This document shows, one piece after another, positions 34,983-46,680 of a DNA stretch of 64,000 nt (positions are counted from its first letter, which is position 1; each line of letters starts with the position of its first letter). The notes under the pieces were generated by a model. The model saw nothing but the letters and a program-made list of their open reading frames with translations. It was not told the origin of the DNA and ran no database searches. The stretch is from assembly GCA_914767715.1 (NCBI GenBank), contig OU612075.1, positions 14,882,001-14,946,000 of the forward strand. Reading direction: 5' to 3'. The DNA comes from Membranipora membranacea (taxonomy: Eukaryota > Bryozoa > Gymnolaemata > Cheilostomatida > Membraniporidae). A program made the position numbers and the translations under genes.

Positions 34983-35528
34983 CTACATCATTGACAACAT
35001 CAAGCTAGACTGCACATGGGATGGAAGGGGTGTGTAATATTTGGCATAATTAACATTTTTCCATTTGACCATCCCATTGGTAGGGTGTTTGGGTTCAGAG
35101 CCAGTACCATTACTTGTCCATTCTTTATTGGCCTTTGCTTTGTCAGATTCTGGTATTGTACAGAGAAAAAAGCAGTTTGTCGATGGATCAAGGTTCATTT
35201 TGCGATTGCGATCTTCATAAGTAAAGTTGGAGTTGCACCCTCTTCAACTGAGACTGGTGACATCTAAGTGAAACCAGTATTCCGAGGTCACGAGAAATAT
35301 AGTCATTAAAAAAGGAAATACCGTTTGATAGAATCTTCCACAGTGTTGTTTTTGCTCCGTCAGATTTACTGAGATCAGTATATAAGATGACAGCATAGAC
35401 CTACTAATAATAATTATTATTAGTAGGTCTATGGATGACAGCCGTTATATTGTTACAGGCTGGCATCTCTGGTACAAACACAGGCCACAGTGGAGTGCAT
35501 GTCTTACCAGTGATGTTGTATCTGAACG
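34983..35528 (-). pseudogene. Candidate coding exon interrupted by a 40-bp foldback insertion
   Basis: After an acceptor-like GTCACAG the minus strand reads FRYNITGKTCTPLWPVFVPE and MPACNNITAVI. It is then interrupted by the 40-bp palindrome plus one copy of its 8-bp target duplication, and resumes in the same frame as LYTDLSKSDGAKTTLWKILS. The inserted 48 bp keep phase but bring an in-frame TAG. Further down the frame changes to CNSNFTYEDRNRKMNLDPST and NCFFLCTIPESDKA. Either a frameshift plus TGA or a short unrecognised intron lies between. N-glycosylation motifs and Cys suggest a secreted or receptor ectodomain. The family is unknown. Confidence 0.4.
35394..35433. mobile_element. 40-bp perfect palindrome with 8-bp target duplication
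   Basis: CATAGACCTACTAATAATAA is followed directly by its exact complement. GATGACAG flanks both sides (35,386-35,393 and 35,434-35,441). The end motif CATAGAC-Y-T/C-A and the 8-bp duplication match element Y at 14.8-16.7 kb, so this looks like a minimal member of the same family. Confidence 0.85.
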
Positions 35529-35779
35529 CTGTGACTTAACTGTCTACTCACATTATCGTTATCAACCACATTGGTGGAGATGTGCCAATAATGATGTGTG
35601 AAACCAGCAACTTGGCATGTTAAAATGTTTTAGATTTGAATACTGAAAATGATATTTTGATATCAAAAATTAAAATTAAAATGCCTGTGAGTTTGATCAA
35701 TATAATTACATAAACTCACCAAACTATATAGGACCCACCTCACGTTGTGATAGCATTTTTCACCAAGCTACTGTAGGAT

Positions 35780-36060
35780 TTAAAAGGTTGATTAAAAAGG
35801 TTGATTCAAAAAAGGTTGATTAAAATCAGATGTCGTATCACTCGCCCATCCCGAGGCATGGGCGGCGAAATATTAGTGCCTTATTGGCGAGGCAGCAATA
35901 TCTGTGCCAATTTGCTCTCTGTTTGCAGGCAGGACAGAGCACACCTGGGGGCCAACCAATCCCCAGTAGGAGATGAGCTGCAGTGGGGTTCGAGCGGACG
36001 ACCTTCAACACTTGCGTGTTGAAGTCCGGCGCTCTAACCAACTGAGCCACAGCTCCTACT
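35780..36060 (-). mobile_element. tRNA-derived SINE (type 1) with repeated tail
   Basis: The minus strand starts GGAGCTGTGGCTCAGTTGGT, with good A-box (TGGCTCAGTTGG) and B-box (GCTCGAACCCC) regions and an anticodon-like arm. A body of about 150 bp follows (CCCAGGTGTGCTCTGTCCTG, later CCATGCCTCGGGATGGGCGA). The tail consists of repeated TTAATCAACCTTTTT-like units at 35,778-35,822. Tail repeats of this type are usual for SINEs mobilised by a partner LINE. Confidence 0.85.
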
Positions 36061-36293
36061 CCTTTAATATTAGCTTTTGAAACGTTTTTATCCAAAATGC
36101 ATATTCCAGATAGTTAATTTGTTTTAAGCCTACAAAGTGACTTCCCTTGCTGCTAGATTCTTGATTAGTCGCTGCAAGTATTAGCTGGTCAACAATAACT
36201 TTTGTTCAGATTGGTGGATTTGCTGAAGAGAACATCCTACCCAGCTGTTTGAGGTTTCTACCGTGATGTTGGCTGATTTAGACATTTTATATA

Positions 36294-36500
36294 TGGTGCA
36301 ATGGGTAAGGCATGGGTCTTTCTAACGAAAGGGCCCTTGTTCGATTCCTGGCGGATCACCGTGGTGTCAGGAAGAGCATCCGACCTCAAATGCTCCTGTG
36401 CATGCCCCATCAGGATCCAGTCCGTAGTCCCGAACTGATACCGCAAAAAATCAAGGTTTCTCACACGGTATCACAGGGTATCAAGACCTTAAATGAGTTG
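36294..36500 (+). mobile_element. tRNA-derived SINE (type 2)
   Basis: The head GGTGCAATGGGTAAGGCATG followed by CCCTTGTTCGATTCCTGGCG gives A-box-like and B-box sequences different from type 1. The body after the head (CCGTGGTGTCAGGAAGAGCA) is also different. It is a single copy in this window, so its limits are approximate. Confidence 0.55.
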
Positions 36501-37342
36501 AGTTTATATATGGATCAACCCAGTCATTGAAGGATATCATTTGCAAGTAAATCCATAAATGGTATTTTTTTGGAAAAGGAGGCTCTACATTTTCTATTCT
36601 ACTTCTATTCAATTTCTGATGACTTGTAGTTGCAAAAATGCCTAAAGATATCTCTTGATAGTAAGAAATTTAACTTCAAATACATTGTCCTGTCATATAC
36701 ACAAGTAGTTGCTGGCGCCTTGACAGACTACGAGAGTGAGTGTGGTAATGGCAGCTCAGGTACTCTACCACAAACACATTTTGAATTCAGTACCTTGGTA
36801 CCAGGTAGGTCAGGATGACACTAGAAATAAATTACAGCACCTGGCTATTTTGTTTGAATCTGTTCTGTGCTGGCAAATTTTGTCATGTCTCATGAGTAAC
36901 AACCTAGGGGTTGATCTACCTCTATCAATATTTTCCTGATCAGATGGTCTAAGGTTTTGTTTATATTTTGGGAACTCCTTGGATTTAAGAATGCTCATTT
37001 GCAAGGCTTTTCTCTGATTATTCCTTTCCAAGAGATGATTGTTTTTTAATACTAGGTCCTATAGCTAATGTGAAAAGATAAGATATGATGACATTCGTAT
37101 TTGTTGCTTTCATCAAGGATGTAGCAAAATTAAGTGACGATCGTGAATAATGTGTTTTGGAACAGATTTGAATGACAGTGCAACTTTTTCCAGAGTAATA
37201 TAGCTGATATGATTGGTGGATTTGTGTTACATATACAGAAGTATAGACTCAGTTTTAAATAACAACTTGTTTAATACATCAGCCAGTGTTAAAAGATTAT
37301 GATATATCAATACTGATCAGCATAAATTATGTACAACCATGA

Positions 37343-38280
37343 TTATGAAAGATTGTCATAGCAGACAGGTTTGGGTGGCAGCTTCTTCAGCTCAGTTTTA
37401 GTCACACATATTCCTTTCCAGAACCACGGAAGAGTTGGCCTCAGATTTAGCTTGTAGCATACAAGATCATTGTTACATCTGCGGTAATAAAAAACACTAA
37501 AGTTATAATAATATTTTCATCATTTGAATAAGTTTGAATCATTTATGATTGGGAAAAGTTGTTTTACAGTTTCGACACCCCATCTGCCTTAGTCAGGTCC
37601 GGCCTAATTTAAGATATATTATTCTAGTGTTAAACAAAGACTTGAATCTGTAGAATATAATAACGTAAGTCTGGTTTGTTGCTGTCAATGGAGGGTTCAC
37701 TTCATACAGCTGTTTATGTTTTACTTATGAAATCAATCAGATAGTAACCCCAATCATAACCGCTACCCATCCCAGTCACAATCTGCTGGATACTGATAGC
37801 ATATAAACTTACGGTTCATCCTCTGAACAGAACTCTCCTGGTAGTTTTCCACATCTTGAACAACATTGACACTGACCAAACACATCATCTCTTCCGTAGT
37901 CACAAAAATTATACCCACACTGTCAAAAGGAAGATATGATTTCATATTAAGAAGATGAGTTAGATTAGATCAATCAAACGCCAAATCAACTACTGCTAGG
38001 CAAAGTATCAACTAAATCGCCATGAATATGATGATTTCTAAACACAAGGTCTTATTTGATTCTATACTCCTACATGCTGTTGGTAATTAATGCAGAGAAA
38101 TAGTACAGAGTTTGATGTTACCTTTTTTTTTATCTCTGCTGTACATGGTGAGTATCAAAACCGAAAATTGGTAATTACCAGGGAGAAATATAATGAAGCT
38201 ATTTTTCTTACCGCAGCCTCGTCCTTTGTAGAACATCGTTGACATGATAGAGCTGCTGATACAGCAAGCACTGCAAACAT
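37343..38280 (-). CDS. IGFBP-N-domain-like secreted miniprotein, copy A
   Basis: Exons 38212-38280 (MFAVLAVSAALSCQRC), 37813-37919 (CGYNFCDYGRDDVFGQCQCC, then SRCGKLPGEFCSEDE) and 37343-37478 (CNNDLVCYKLNLRPTLPWFW, then KGICVTKTELKKLPPKPVC). Introns are phase 0 and phase 2, as in the other copies. The product is about 103 residues, with a signal peptide and 13 cysteines. The cluster QCxCCxxCGKLPGEFC and the following C-x5-C match the N-terminal domain of insulin-like growth factor binding proteins and of stand-alone relatives such as molluscan perlustrin. Ligand binding is untested. The start is 8 codons shorter than in paralogues because the ancestral ATG region is altered. TATAACAG lies about 95 bp upstream. 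Confidence 0.75.
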
Positions 38281-38689
38281 CTGCAAACTGCATCTTCCAC
38301 TTTGTCTGAACTTGTTTAATCTAGCCACATCTGAAGCTGAAGTTAGCTCTTGCAGACCCCAAGGACTCTGTTATACTAGGTCTCACCACATACTATTAAC
38401 AGACCTAAAAAGTGACAACATTGTTTCCTTTTCTCGCGTACCATGTTGCACAAGGAAACTGATATATCCTTGCCAACTTAGTATGAAACAATAGTATTAA
38501 AAAGTTTTAACAATGACAAGCTTGGCAGATCACTACTTTTATTTTTAGATCCATCATTATTGGCAAACGCTTTTTCTTGCAAGTGACACATTCCAGTGCT
38601 CTTTAGTGATGTTTTAATGCAATTATTTAATCAAAGCAAAGCCTGCCATGACCAATAGGATTACGTCAATGCAATGTCCGTGCTGGATG

Positions 38690-39230
38690 GAGGCTTTTAA
38701 CAGTAGCGGGAGGGTATGGCTTCTACCTCCGATTCACTAAATCGCAACATGTTTGTGCAGCCATACATGTGTTCTCAGGGAGAAATTAGAATTAGATATA
38801 TTGTGTTGGGTAGCCACAGGGAATGGTCTGGATCTTCATCTCAGCATTGTATCTTGCTGCTAGATATTAGCCCTTTTCTTGAACCATTTGACACGAAATG
38901 TCCCTGCCAACTGAGTGAGAACAACTGCATTAAAAAAGTTCAATAATGACCTGATACTAAGTTTATGGCACTTCTGTGTTGATTTACTGAATATAATGAC
39001 AGGGAAAAGTGGCATGGTATCTGTTGCCAACCCCCTGATCTGGAAGTTGCCACACCACGAGAAACAAGACTGTTTTCATAATTTGGAGTCGCATTTGACA
39101 CCTTGAGAGCATAGCCACTTTGAGAGCATAGCCACCTCGAGCATGTCAGATACGAGCAGTCTGTATCATAGTCACATGGGGAGCAGGACATGAATGAGAA
39201 ACTATATATACCAATCAGGAAGCACCGGGT
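38690..39230. repeat. Dispersed repeat shared with 62.6-63.2 kb (inverted)
   Basis: Begins near GAGGCTTTTAACAGTAGCGG and ends near TATATACCAATCAGGAAGCAC. The second copy at 62,630-63,225 is in the opposite orientation and differs by small indels, including an extra 40 bp or so near 62,890. Open frames across it are partly conserved (HREW.GSSSQHCILLLDISP), but I recognise no protein. It is probably an uncharacterised transposon fragment. Confidence 0.55.
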
Positions 39231-39237
39231 AATATGT

Positions 39238-39345
39238 TCAGCAAATGTCAATTTTCTATCAAAATCCACGCCAAGAGGTTTTACAGATTGGTACATTTTC
39301 AGCTCATTGCCATCTGGCATGAAGTTCGGTGTGTAGTTCGGCTTT
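39238..39345 (-). mobile_element. LINE reverse transcriptase fragment 3' of copy B
   Basis: The minus strand reads FMPDGNELKMYQ then SVKPLGVDFDRKLTFAEH, the thumb-region motif (GVxxDxKLTFxEH) of LINE reverse transcriptases. The same fragment lies at the same distance downstream of copies C (46,312-46,404) and D (58,796-58,888). The insertion therefore predates the gene duplications. Confidence 0.65.
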
Positions 39346-39605
39346 GAGAGTGCAGAGCAGGGATTTTTGGCTTTTATATATTCATGATGTTGTTATAGGT
39401 TGGTATGACATGTGGCTTGTGCAATATTGAATAACATATGGGAGTCACTGATTGTATGTTGTATACAGATGAAACAATCGTGAAATTTAGTAGCTAGGTG
39501 ATCAATGATTTGATCAAGTCTTGATTTGTTAATGATTAATATTTTTGATGACTTAATAGATATGTAGACAAAAGAAACTGCTGAGTCCGCAGATTAAGAT
39601 AGCTT

Positions 39606-40699
39606 TCATTTTTTTGAAACAACAATTGGAAACGATTTGTCAAAGCAGACAGGTTTGGGTGGCAGTTTCTTTAGCTCAGTCTTAGTAACACAGATTCCCT
39701 TGAAGAAGAACGGAAGGAATGGTTGTTCATTCAGCTTGTAGCAGACATCACCTTTGTTACATCTGTGTAAAGAAAAACAAATATCATGAGTAAAACAACT
39801 ACGTTTTATGTGAATCAGTTAGAAACAACTACATCCAATAATCTTTTGGCTTTTAATTTATTGGAGTAAGAATGGTAGCCTCCAGCAGTGTTCAGCTCTT
39901 TTGACAACAAGTCTGCCTCACAAAATCAAGTAACCGAAAAATTAATTTAGACCTCATGGGACCACCAAATTTTGTTCTTATTTAGGGAAACCTTAAAGAC
40001 TTATAAATTCTAAATTCTAAATCAATGAGTGCAGTTCATTATGATCTTTAATCAGTTGTCAGAACGAGATTCAAAACAGGACTGCGATACATAGAAGTAG
40101 TAGTCACACATATGTTTAGGCCACGACAGTTTGAAAAATTCATTTGGGGTGGAGGGAATTGAATACTACTATCAATTTGCCAATCTTTTGAACTGGTGAG
40201 ACGCATTTTTCTAGGCTTGAAATCTGGATTATTGTTTCAAACAAATCAACGAAATCAATGCAGGTAATGTTAAACACGATAACTTACGGTTCGGTTTCTG
40301 AGCAGAACTCTCCTGGAAGCTTGCCACATCGTGGACAGCAGGCACATTGACCAAACACCTGTCCTCTACCAAGTCCACAGTACAGATACAAGGGGCACTG
40401 GAAAAAAAATAAACAAATGAAATTGAATGACTAAAACTTAAACTACAATCACCAAAGTAAATAAATGTATATATATAGATACCAAATATATTTTGAAACT
40501 TAAGTACAGCAGAATTCAAAATGGCTAAAAAATTCTCCGGTTGTGTGCGTAAATGAACCACGCTTAATAAGCACACATTCGGGCAAAAGCTATCTTTTAT
40601 CTCATTTTCTACCTTTGCTTTGACCTCTTCTGTGCATTGTTCGCATGACAATGCTGAAGTTACCGCTATCACAGCCATCAAAACCAAAATCTTCTCCAT
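39606..40699 (-). CDS. IGFBP-N-domain-like secreted miniprotein, copy B
   Basis: Exons 40613-40699 (MEKILVLMAVIAVTSALSCE, then QCTEEVKAK), 40288-40397 (CPLYLYCGLGRGQVFGQCAC, then CPRCGKLPGEFCSETE) and 39606-39762 (CNKGDVCYKLNEQPFLPFFF, then KGICVTKTELKKLPPKPVCF and a tail ending VVSKK). GT/AG sites and phases 0 and 2 are intact. The product is 117 residues with a clear signal peptide and 13 cysteines in the IGFBP N-domain pattern. A TATAAAA lies about 95 bp upstream. All signs point to a working gene. A role in binding an insulin-like peptide, in defence or in a mineral matrix cannot be told from sequence. Confidence 0.8.
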
Positions 40700-40793
40700 T
40701 ATCTATTTCTTTATATTCTAACAGATTAGCAAAGTTGATCGTGACAGCTTCGAGATACCACCGCTTACTGATCCCCTCCAGAAATATACGCCG

Positions 40794-40800
40794 TTTTATA
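40794..40800 (-). promoter_or_regulatory. TATA box of copy B
   Basis: The minus strand reads GTCAGAAGGTATAAAACGGC, about 95 bp above the start codon. The same GTCAGAAGGTATAAAAC word precedes copies C and D at nearly the same distance, so the core promoter is conserved across the family. Confidence 0.7.
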
Positions 40801-40849
40801 CCTTCTGACATAGCAAAACAGTATCGTTGTCACATGTTAGCATGACACA

Positions 40850-43380
40850 CAGGGATACCAGGTTGGCACTTTAGGTGATCAAAATGAATTTCTTGTATAA
40901 AACAGTAGCAATGATGATAACAATGTCACATCCATCACATAACGATTACTTGTATTATTGTATTTAATGGCATCTACGCTTGCAAGACAGGTCAAAGGAT
41001 GGAGGCTTCCTGACACCATTCAAAATTATCATTTTTTTCCAATAGCATGGACAGGTTGAAGTCATACAAATGTCATACATGTGGTCAGATCACCATAGAT
41101 TGAGGAGGATGTCAACTAAATGAAATATGAAATGACAATTTGTGAAGCAATATCTAACAATTTAGGTTTTACACTTCACACGCCCGCGTGTTGGAAGTGA
41201 CTTGTGTCGGTTGTTCCAAGAGAGATGTGACAAGATGAAATAGTTGTTTCTGTAAAATTGGTGTTCAAAGCATTTGTAGAACAGATGTGTATGTATTGGC
41301 ATTATGAACAGCTGTTACAAAAACTGGCATTTTCAGCTTACATAGCGCAAGTCTTGTATTGTAAGCTTTGTGGGTAAAAAACCCCTTTCTTTAGGGACAT
41401 ATGTTCAAAATGTTAACATGTTTGGTAACAGATCGTTGATGTTCAGAGCAAAATGGAAGTTTTCACATGGACAAATTCACAAACCAAAACATAAACCAAA
41501 ATTACGGACAAAATCATAGACAAAATCTGTTTAATGTTCACTGACTCCATTTCATCACTATCTAATGTCGTATAATCTGCAGTATTTGGTAATGATTGCC
41601 TACATCGTTGCTCAACAGTTTTAGTTCTCAGTCACCAATAATTAAACATTACTCTTATAAAATCCAGGCATTCATCCATACCATCATAGGCGTCGGTCAA
41701 AAATCAAACAGGTAACAAATAGATAGTTTTCAAATGTTTAACCACCCTAAAGCATCTCATTGCCAAAAGTAAGTGAAACAAAGTCGAGTATGAGAACTTT
41801 GATTGTTGAAATTTTCATGAAACTAGATTAAAAAAAATCTTAGAGCATCAGTTCCAAACCTATCGCCGATAAATATCAATTAACGAGACTCTTAACATGT
41901 TTGGTGGTTGGAGTACTGGAATTGTTGAAGTGATATAGCAGGGCCGTAGGTTTCTCCCATACAGCTGTGGTATATGTGATGAAAAACCATTTGCTTGCTT
42001 ATCCCAAAGCAGGAGGAAAGACTCGCTTTTTCATTAACCAGTAGACAGGGCTTTCATCCTGGGAGAATCCAAAAAGAAATTGCCCGGTGCATGGACAGCT
42101 GAGGGTTTTGAGGCTCTGTTAGCCTTCCCAACAAGGTCAAGTCGTAGAAGCCTAAAGGGCAATTTAGGGCTCTACAGATCAATTCCATTGTTTTAAGGGT
42201 GATATTTTCAGTTTACATATATGAGCAGTTAGATTGTCAATAAAAATCAACTGTATATTCTGGAAATCCGAAACATAGATGAATAAGAGGTAAAATCTTG
42301 GTTTATATCTTATAATCCCCGGAGGTTGAAACCCAAAATCTGTATATTCTGGAAACCTCAAACATAGATGAATAAGAGGTGAAATCTTGGTTTATAGCTT
42401 AAAATCCCCTGAGGTTGAAACCCAAAATCTGAGTAACTCGGGCTAAATCTGAGTGGTTGAGAACCCTGCAGTGGGCTTTTTACAGACTGTCATAGCACCC
42501 TCTCGGGGTAATTTTACTCACCTCATCTCTATATCTCATATCCATGTTATGGAAAAGAGTTTATTTCAGTGATTTTATAAATATTGTGTTTTGCATTCTT
42601 TTTTGGTGATTAGCAAAGTGCTTGTGTTCTCTTTCTTGTTCAGTTCGTAATATGATTGTTTTTTGTGTGTCAGAAGAGCGCGTTGTTTTGAGAATGCAGC
42701 CAAACTAAATGTTGTGCTTGACATTATGTTTAACCATGGAAATGTTATTTTGTATCATACAGGCTGCCCTAATATTGGTAATATCATTTAATTTCCTTGA
42801 TTGATTATCAACAATTATAAAATTATACATTTATATGTTAGGTGGCGGATGTAGCTGTTATATGCATTCAAAGATAGCTCCCATTCGTCATAATCCTTGC
42901 CAACATATATTTTGGCAAGAACAACAAAACTGTTTCCTGAAAGTTTCATAACAATCAATTTGTTTGCGATTAACAACCAATGACTGTAGTTGGGTTACAC
43001 CACATTCCTAATATTAGATTGACGCACATCTGCTTCCCTGAAGCCTTGGATGAGAATTTGAACTATAGTGTGATTTTGGCTGGTTACCTGAACTCAGGGA
43101 CAAGCTTGTTTGTGATTTGGTAGCTTTTCTAGTCTACATCAATCTGCCTCTGGATTCAATTGTTTGTGACATGATGATTGATGATAAATTGTTTTATAAA
43201 CAGAGTTGCTTCTCCTCTTGACGTCACGATGTATGCTAGTGATGAGTTTTGTAGGATCTCAGATATCAAGTCAATGCTCAACAAACGCCCCTGTCACGCT
43301 CAATTTTCAATGCCATATGTCAGAGACTTACTGACATGTGCCAGCTGTTTCCTTCTATTTTTTGGTTCCTTGATGTAAAA
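40850..43380. other. Intergenic; one 90-bp tandem duplication
   Basis: No exon recognised. A block of about 90 bp (CTGTATATTCTGGAAA..CATAGATGAATAAGAGG..GAAACCCAAAAT) is tandemly duplicated at about 42,249-42,430. The rest shows no named feature. The left end of the large inverted repeat may extend into this stretch, but its partner would lie beyond the window. Confidence 0.4.
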
Positions 43381-43818
43381 GCAACTACCCTGGTATGGAG
43401 TCCTTGGCATGAGCCAGAGTGTGGAATGTGTGGATCTATTTATGAATATGAATTTCTGAATTACATTTCACAAGCCTCAGCCCACTGTTGTCATTTAAAA
43501 AATATAATGGTGATTGAAAGTTTTTTCTGTCGGAAGTACTTCCCTGTAAATATTTCCATTTTGGTTGTCCTGATCTATCAACAAAATCTTTTTGCACTAT
43601 GGTATCGGGAAATGCACACAGGGAGAACGCAATGGTGTAAAACTATGACTTGTCTTGTCTATGTGTATTTTATATCTGTGGGGGTACATAAAGTTAAGCT
43701 GCCACTCTACGATGCGCTAGATAACAAAATGAAGTAGTGATATATAGAGGTTGTTTTTTTCCGCAGATGTTCAGCAGCTCTGATAATCAGAAACCTTTAT
43801 GATTATCAGACTAGAATT

Positions 43819-43908
43819 ATGGAGAAGACCATACTGATACTTGTTGTAGTGATCACAGTAACATCAGCGCTGTCATGTCAGCAATACACAGATTGTGCTA
43901 AATCAGAG
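43819..43908 (+). pseudogene. Orphan exon 1 of the IGFBP-like family, left arm
   Basis: Reads MEKTILILVVVITVTSALSC then QQYTDCAKSE and a GTGACT donor, a typical exon 1 of this family. A TATATAGAG word lies about 75 bp upstream. No exons 2 and 3 follow on this strand before the LINE fragment at 44.2 kb. Either they were lost, or the exon splices to something not recognised. Confidence 0.65.
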
Positions 43909-44194
43909 GTGACTTTCTATTTTTTCATTTAAATGGCTAAAAAAGGATTTCTAGGAATTGAATCAAATGTGAGAAACTAATTGCCATCACAACATTTAGT
44001 CTCTGATCTAAAAGTGTATTTGTATTTCACTAACATATGTTAAATTGTATTTGACAGTGCAATCATTATTTATATTGTGGCTGGGTAAGAGTTGAGGGAA
44101 TTTACCTAATAATATTTTCTTACCCACAGTTGGCTATTTTTATGTCTGCTTAGAGGTAATGATGGATTGAGGCTTTTAACAGTAGCGGGAGGGA

Positions 44195-45010
44195 ATGGAA
44201 ATCAGCTAGAGTCACACCTTTTTTTAAAAGTGGTGATAGAACTGTTCCATCCAACTTTCGACCAATCTCAGTTTTACCAATTTTATCAAAAATCTTTGAG
44301 AAACACATCAATATTCACCTCCATACATTTTATTTAGAATCAAATACTAAAGGCTAAAGGCTAATCTTGCACTTTTTCAGCAATGCAGATTTTGCATTGG
44401 AAGGAAAGCGGCGATGACCTTTTACCACCATTTCATTTTCTGTTATTCAATCTATGGTATCCATATTTACTATAACATAGCCTCTGCTCACATAACAAAT
44501 CCAATATTTTTACTACAGAAGCGGCTTTTAGGCTTATCGCCTTTGTTCATTTCATTCCAAAGCATCTGATTTCAACACAGGATCTTTCAAGATCATTAAA
44601 TCTTCTCCCCTTACCACAGCTTGCCAGTTATTACTCTGCCATTTATGGCTAGAAAATACTTAATATGTTGGCTCCAGGTTATATATGTGAGCAGTTTTCA
44701 TTTAGTATACATCGTTTTCAGATGAGAGACACGCATTATCTGAAACCTCCATCGAACAAATTTCTTTGCAATCTTTTTATAATTTTCAATAGCCTTCCGC
44801 AACATATCAGGTCTGCAAACAATTTAAAGTCATTCCGACAATACGCATTTATGTATTTCATGTCTAAGACGTAACCATTTTCATTATTAGTCTTTATCTT
44901 CCATATTTCTTCGTTATTTATTTATTCCATATATATTAGTTTTTGTTTTATCTTGGCACAATAGGAAAACATCATTTTAATGATGAAGATTGCTTGTCAA
45001 TAAACGTTTA
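44195..45010 (+). mobile_element. LINE fragment, left arm
   Basis: Starts at the junction near 44,198 with WKSARVTPFF, then VPSNFRPISVLPILSKIFEK. After a non-coding gap it continues with RLIAFVHFIPKHLISTQD and MLAPGYICEQFSF, then SLPQHIRSANNLKSFRQYAF, the C-terminal block of a LINE ORF2. It ends at AATAAACGTTTAAAAAAAAA near 45,000-45,019, a poly(A)-like tail. It mirrors 60.17-60.99 kb and is non-functional. Confidence 0.8.
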
Positions 45011-45269
45011 AAAAAAAATTTAAGTTTAATCAATGTAAATTTTGTTTGAGTGTTGTAATTATTGCACCCATAAGACTCTGTTGATTCAAAGTGATGTCTT
45101 ACTAGGCCATATCATTTCAACACACAACTATGTAGAGGGTTTATCATCCTAACGCCACCTATGACAGCATTGTTGGTAGTTGTGCTACAACATTTGATAT
45201 AGCGCATTTCATTTAAATAAAAAACATACCAAGCCACAAATGTTCTACTGCCATCAAACTGGTTAAAAT

Positions 45270-45490
45270 CTCAAGTCTTATCACTCACCGCATCCCGAAG
45301 AAAGGGTGGCAAGATAGGATTGCCTGAAGGGCTAGGCCGCAATGCCTGCGCCAATTTGTTCTCAGATTTTAGGCATGTCGGAGCACACCTGGGGGTCCAA
45401 CAATACCCAGTAGTCAGTTGACTACAGTGGGATTCGAACCCACAACCTTCAACACTCGCGCGCTGAAGACCGGCTAAGCCACATGGTCTG
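45270..45490 (-). mobile_element. tRNA-derived SINE (type 1), left arm
   Basis: The minus strand reads ATGTGGCTTAGCCGGTCTTC then GGTTGTGGGTTCGAATCCCA (B box), then the type 1 body with GGTGTGCTCCGACATGCCTA. It ends near GGATGCGGTGAGTGATAAGA. The mirror copy is at 59.7-59.9 kb. Confidence 0.8.
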
Positions 45491-46311
45491 TGTGCATTGA
45501 GATAAAGACAGAAATAATTTTCTATAAGAGTTGTGTGTACTGTGTGTTATGTTTGTGAAAAATCTTGGGGTTCCCAAGTAAGCCCACTGGAAAATATAAA
45601 CGATGTGGTCCTAGTGAGCTTATTAGGAATCAGAATCAGGAAGATGTCATTTTTTTTCTTTTAATTCAATCCATTGAGCACTGATGTGCATTGAATCGAT
45701 GGAACCTTAGCAGGCATGGAAAATGGCCTGTGTTCTAGCTTGGCTCAGAGAAAGTCCCTTGTACCATCGTACATGGAACTGAAGGCAACTAGATTGTGAG
45801 GTAGGCATATTTTAGCATGAAAGAAGTACCTAGCCACCCTAGCTCCTCTATTCATTTTGTTCATAATAAAGTGAAGGAAAATACCATCATTCATTGAAAA
45901 TGTCTCTGCCGAGTGACCTTTCAGATTTCGTAGAAAGAATGCTCTGCAATAAATCGATTTGATAGGAATTTGATTTTGAGGCTTATGTGTTATGCTTCTG
46001 ATATCCTTTTTGGTGTATGAATGATGGATGATAGTTTCCCTAAGGAGAAGTTTTTATTGGTTGAATTTGTCAAGGAATGCAGACATTATGAGTCAATCAA
46101 TATACTGATCACACCAAGAGTGTAAGTCAATCAGAAACAACCAGATTAATTATAGTCATATTTTAATGATTGTCTTGTGATTTCTTTTCATTTTATTGTC
46201 ATAGAATAATGGGGAATTAAAGATTAACGATAAACTGGCATCTTGAAGATGAATTTTATATTTACAGTTTACACATACCATAGATCTTGCTGGCCAAACG
46301 AGAACATACGT

Positions 46312-46404
46312 CTCCATATGTTCAGCAAATGTCAATTTTCTATCAAAATCAACGCCAAGAGGTTTTACAGATTGGTACATTTTCAGCTCATTGCCATCTG
46401 GCAT
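46312..46404 (-). mobile_element. LINE reverse transcriptase fragment 3' of copy C
   Basis: Minus-strand MPDGNELKMYQ then SVKPLGVDFDRKLTFAEHM, the mirror of 58,796-58,888 and a paralogue of the fragment at 39.3 kb. Confidence 0.65.
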
Positions 46405-46680
46405 GAAGTTCGGTGTGTAGTTCGGCTTTGAGAGTGCAGAGCAGGGATTTTTGGCTTTTATATATTCATGATGTTGTTATAAGTTGGTATGGCATGTGGC
46501 TTGTGCAACATTGAATAACATATGGGAGTCACTGATTGTATGTTTTATACAGATGAAACAATCGTAAAATTTAGTAGCTAGGTGATTAATGATTTGATCA
46601 AGTCTTGATTTTTTAATGATCAATATTTTTAATGACTTAATAGATATGTAGACAAAAGAGTCCGCAGATTAAGATAGCGT

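Noticed and set aside
35990-36060. Functional tRNA gene on the minus strand
   Set aside because: The tRNA-like head is directly continuous with a SINE body and repeated tail that recur elsewhere in the window.
38716-38946. Protein-coding gene in the dispersed repeat
   Set aside because: The frame is shared with 62.96-63.2 kb but starts differently, has frame-changing indels and no recognisable domain. Kept as a repeat only.
40229-40699. Single 156-residue protein
   Set aside because: The frame reads through two introns of copy B. Donor and acceptor sites conserved in copies A, C and D define the real exons.
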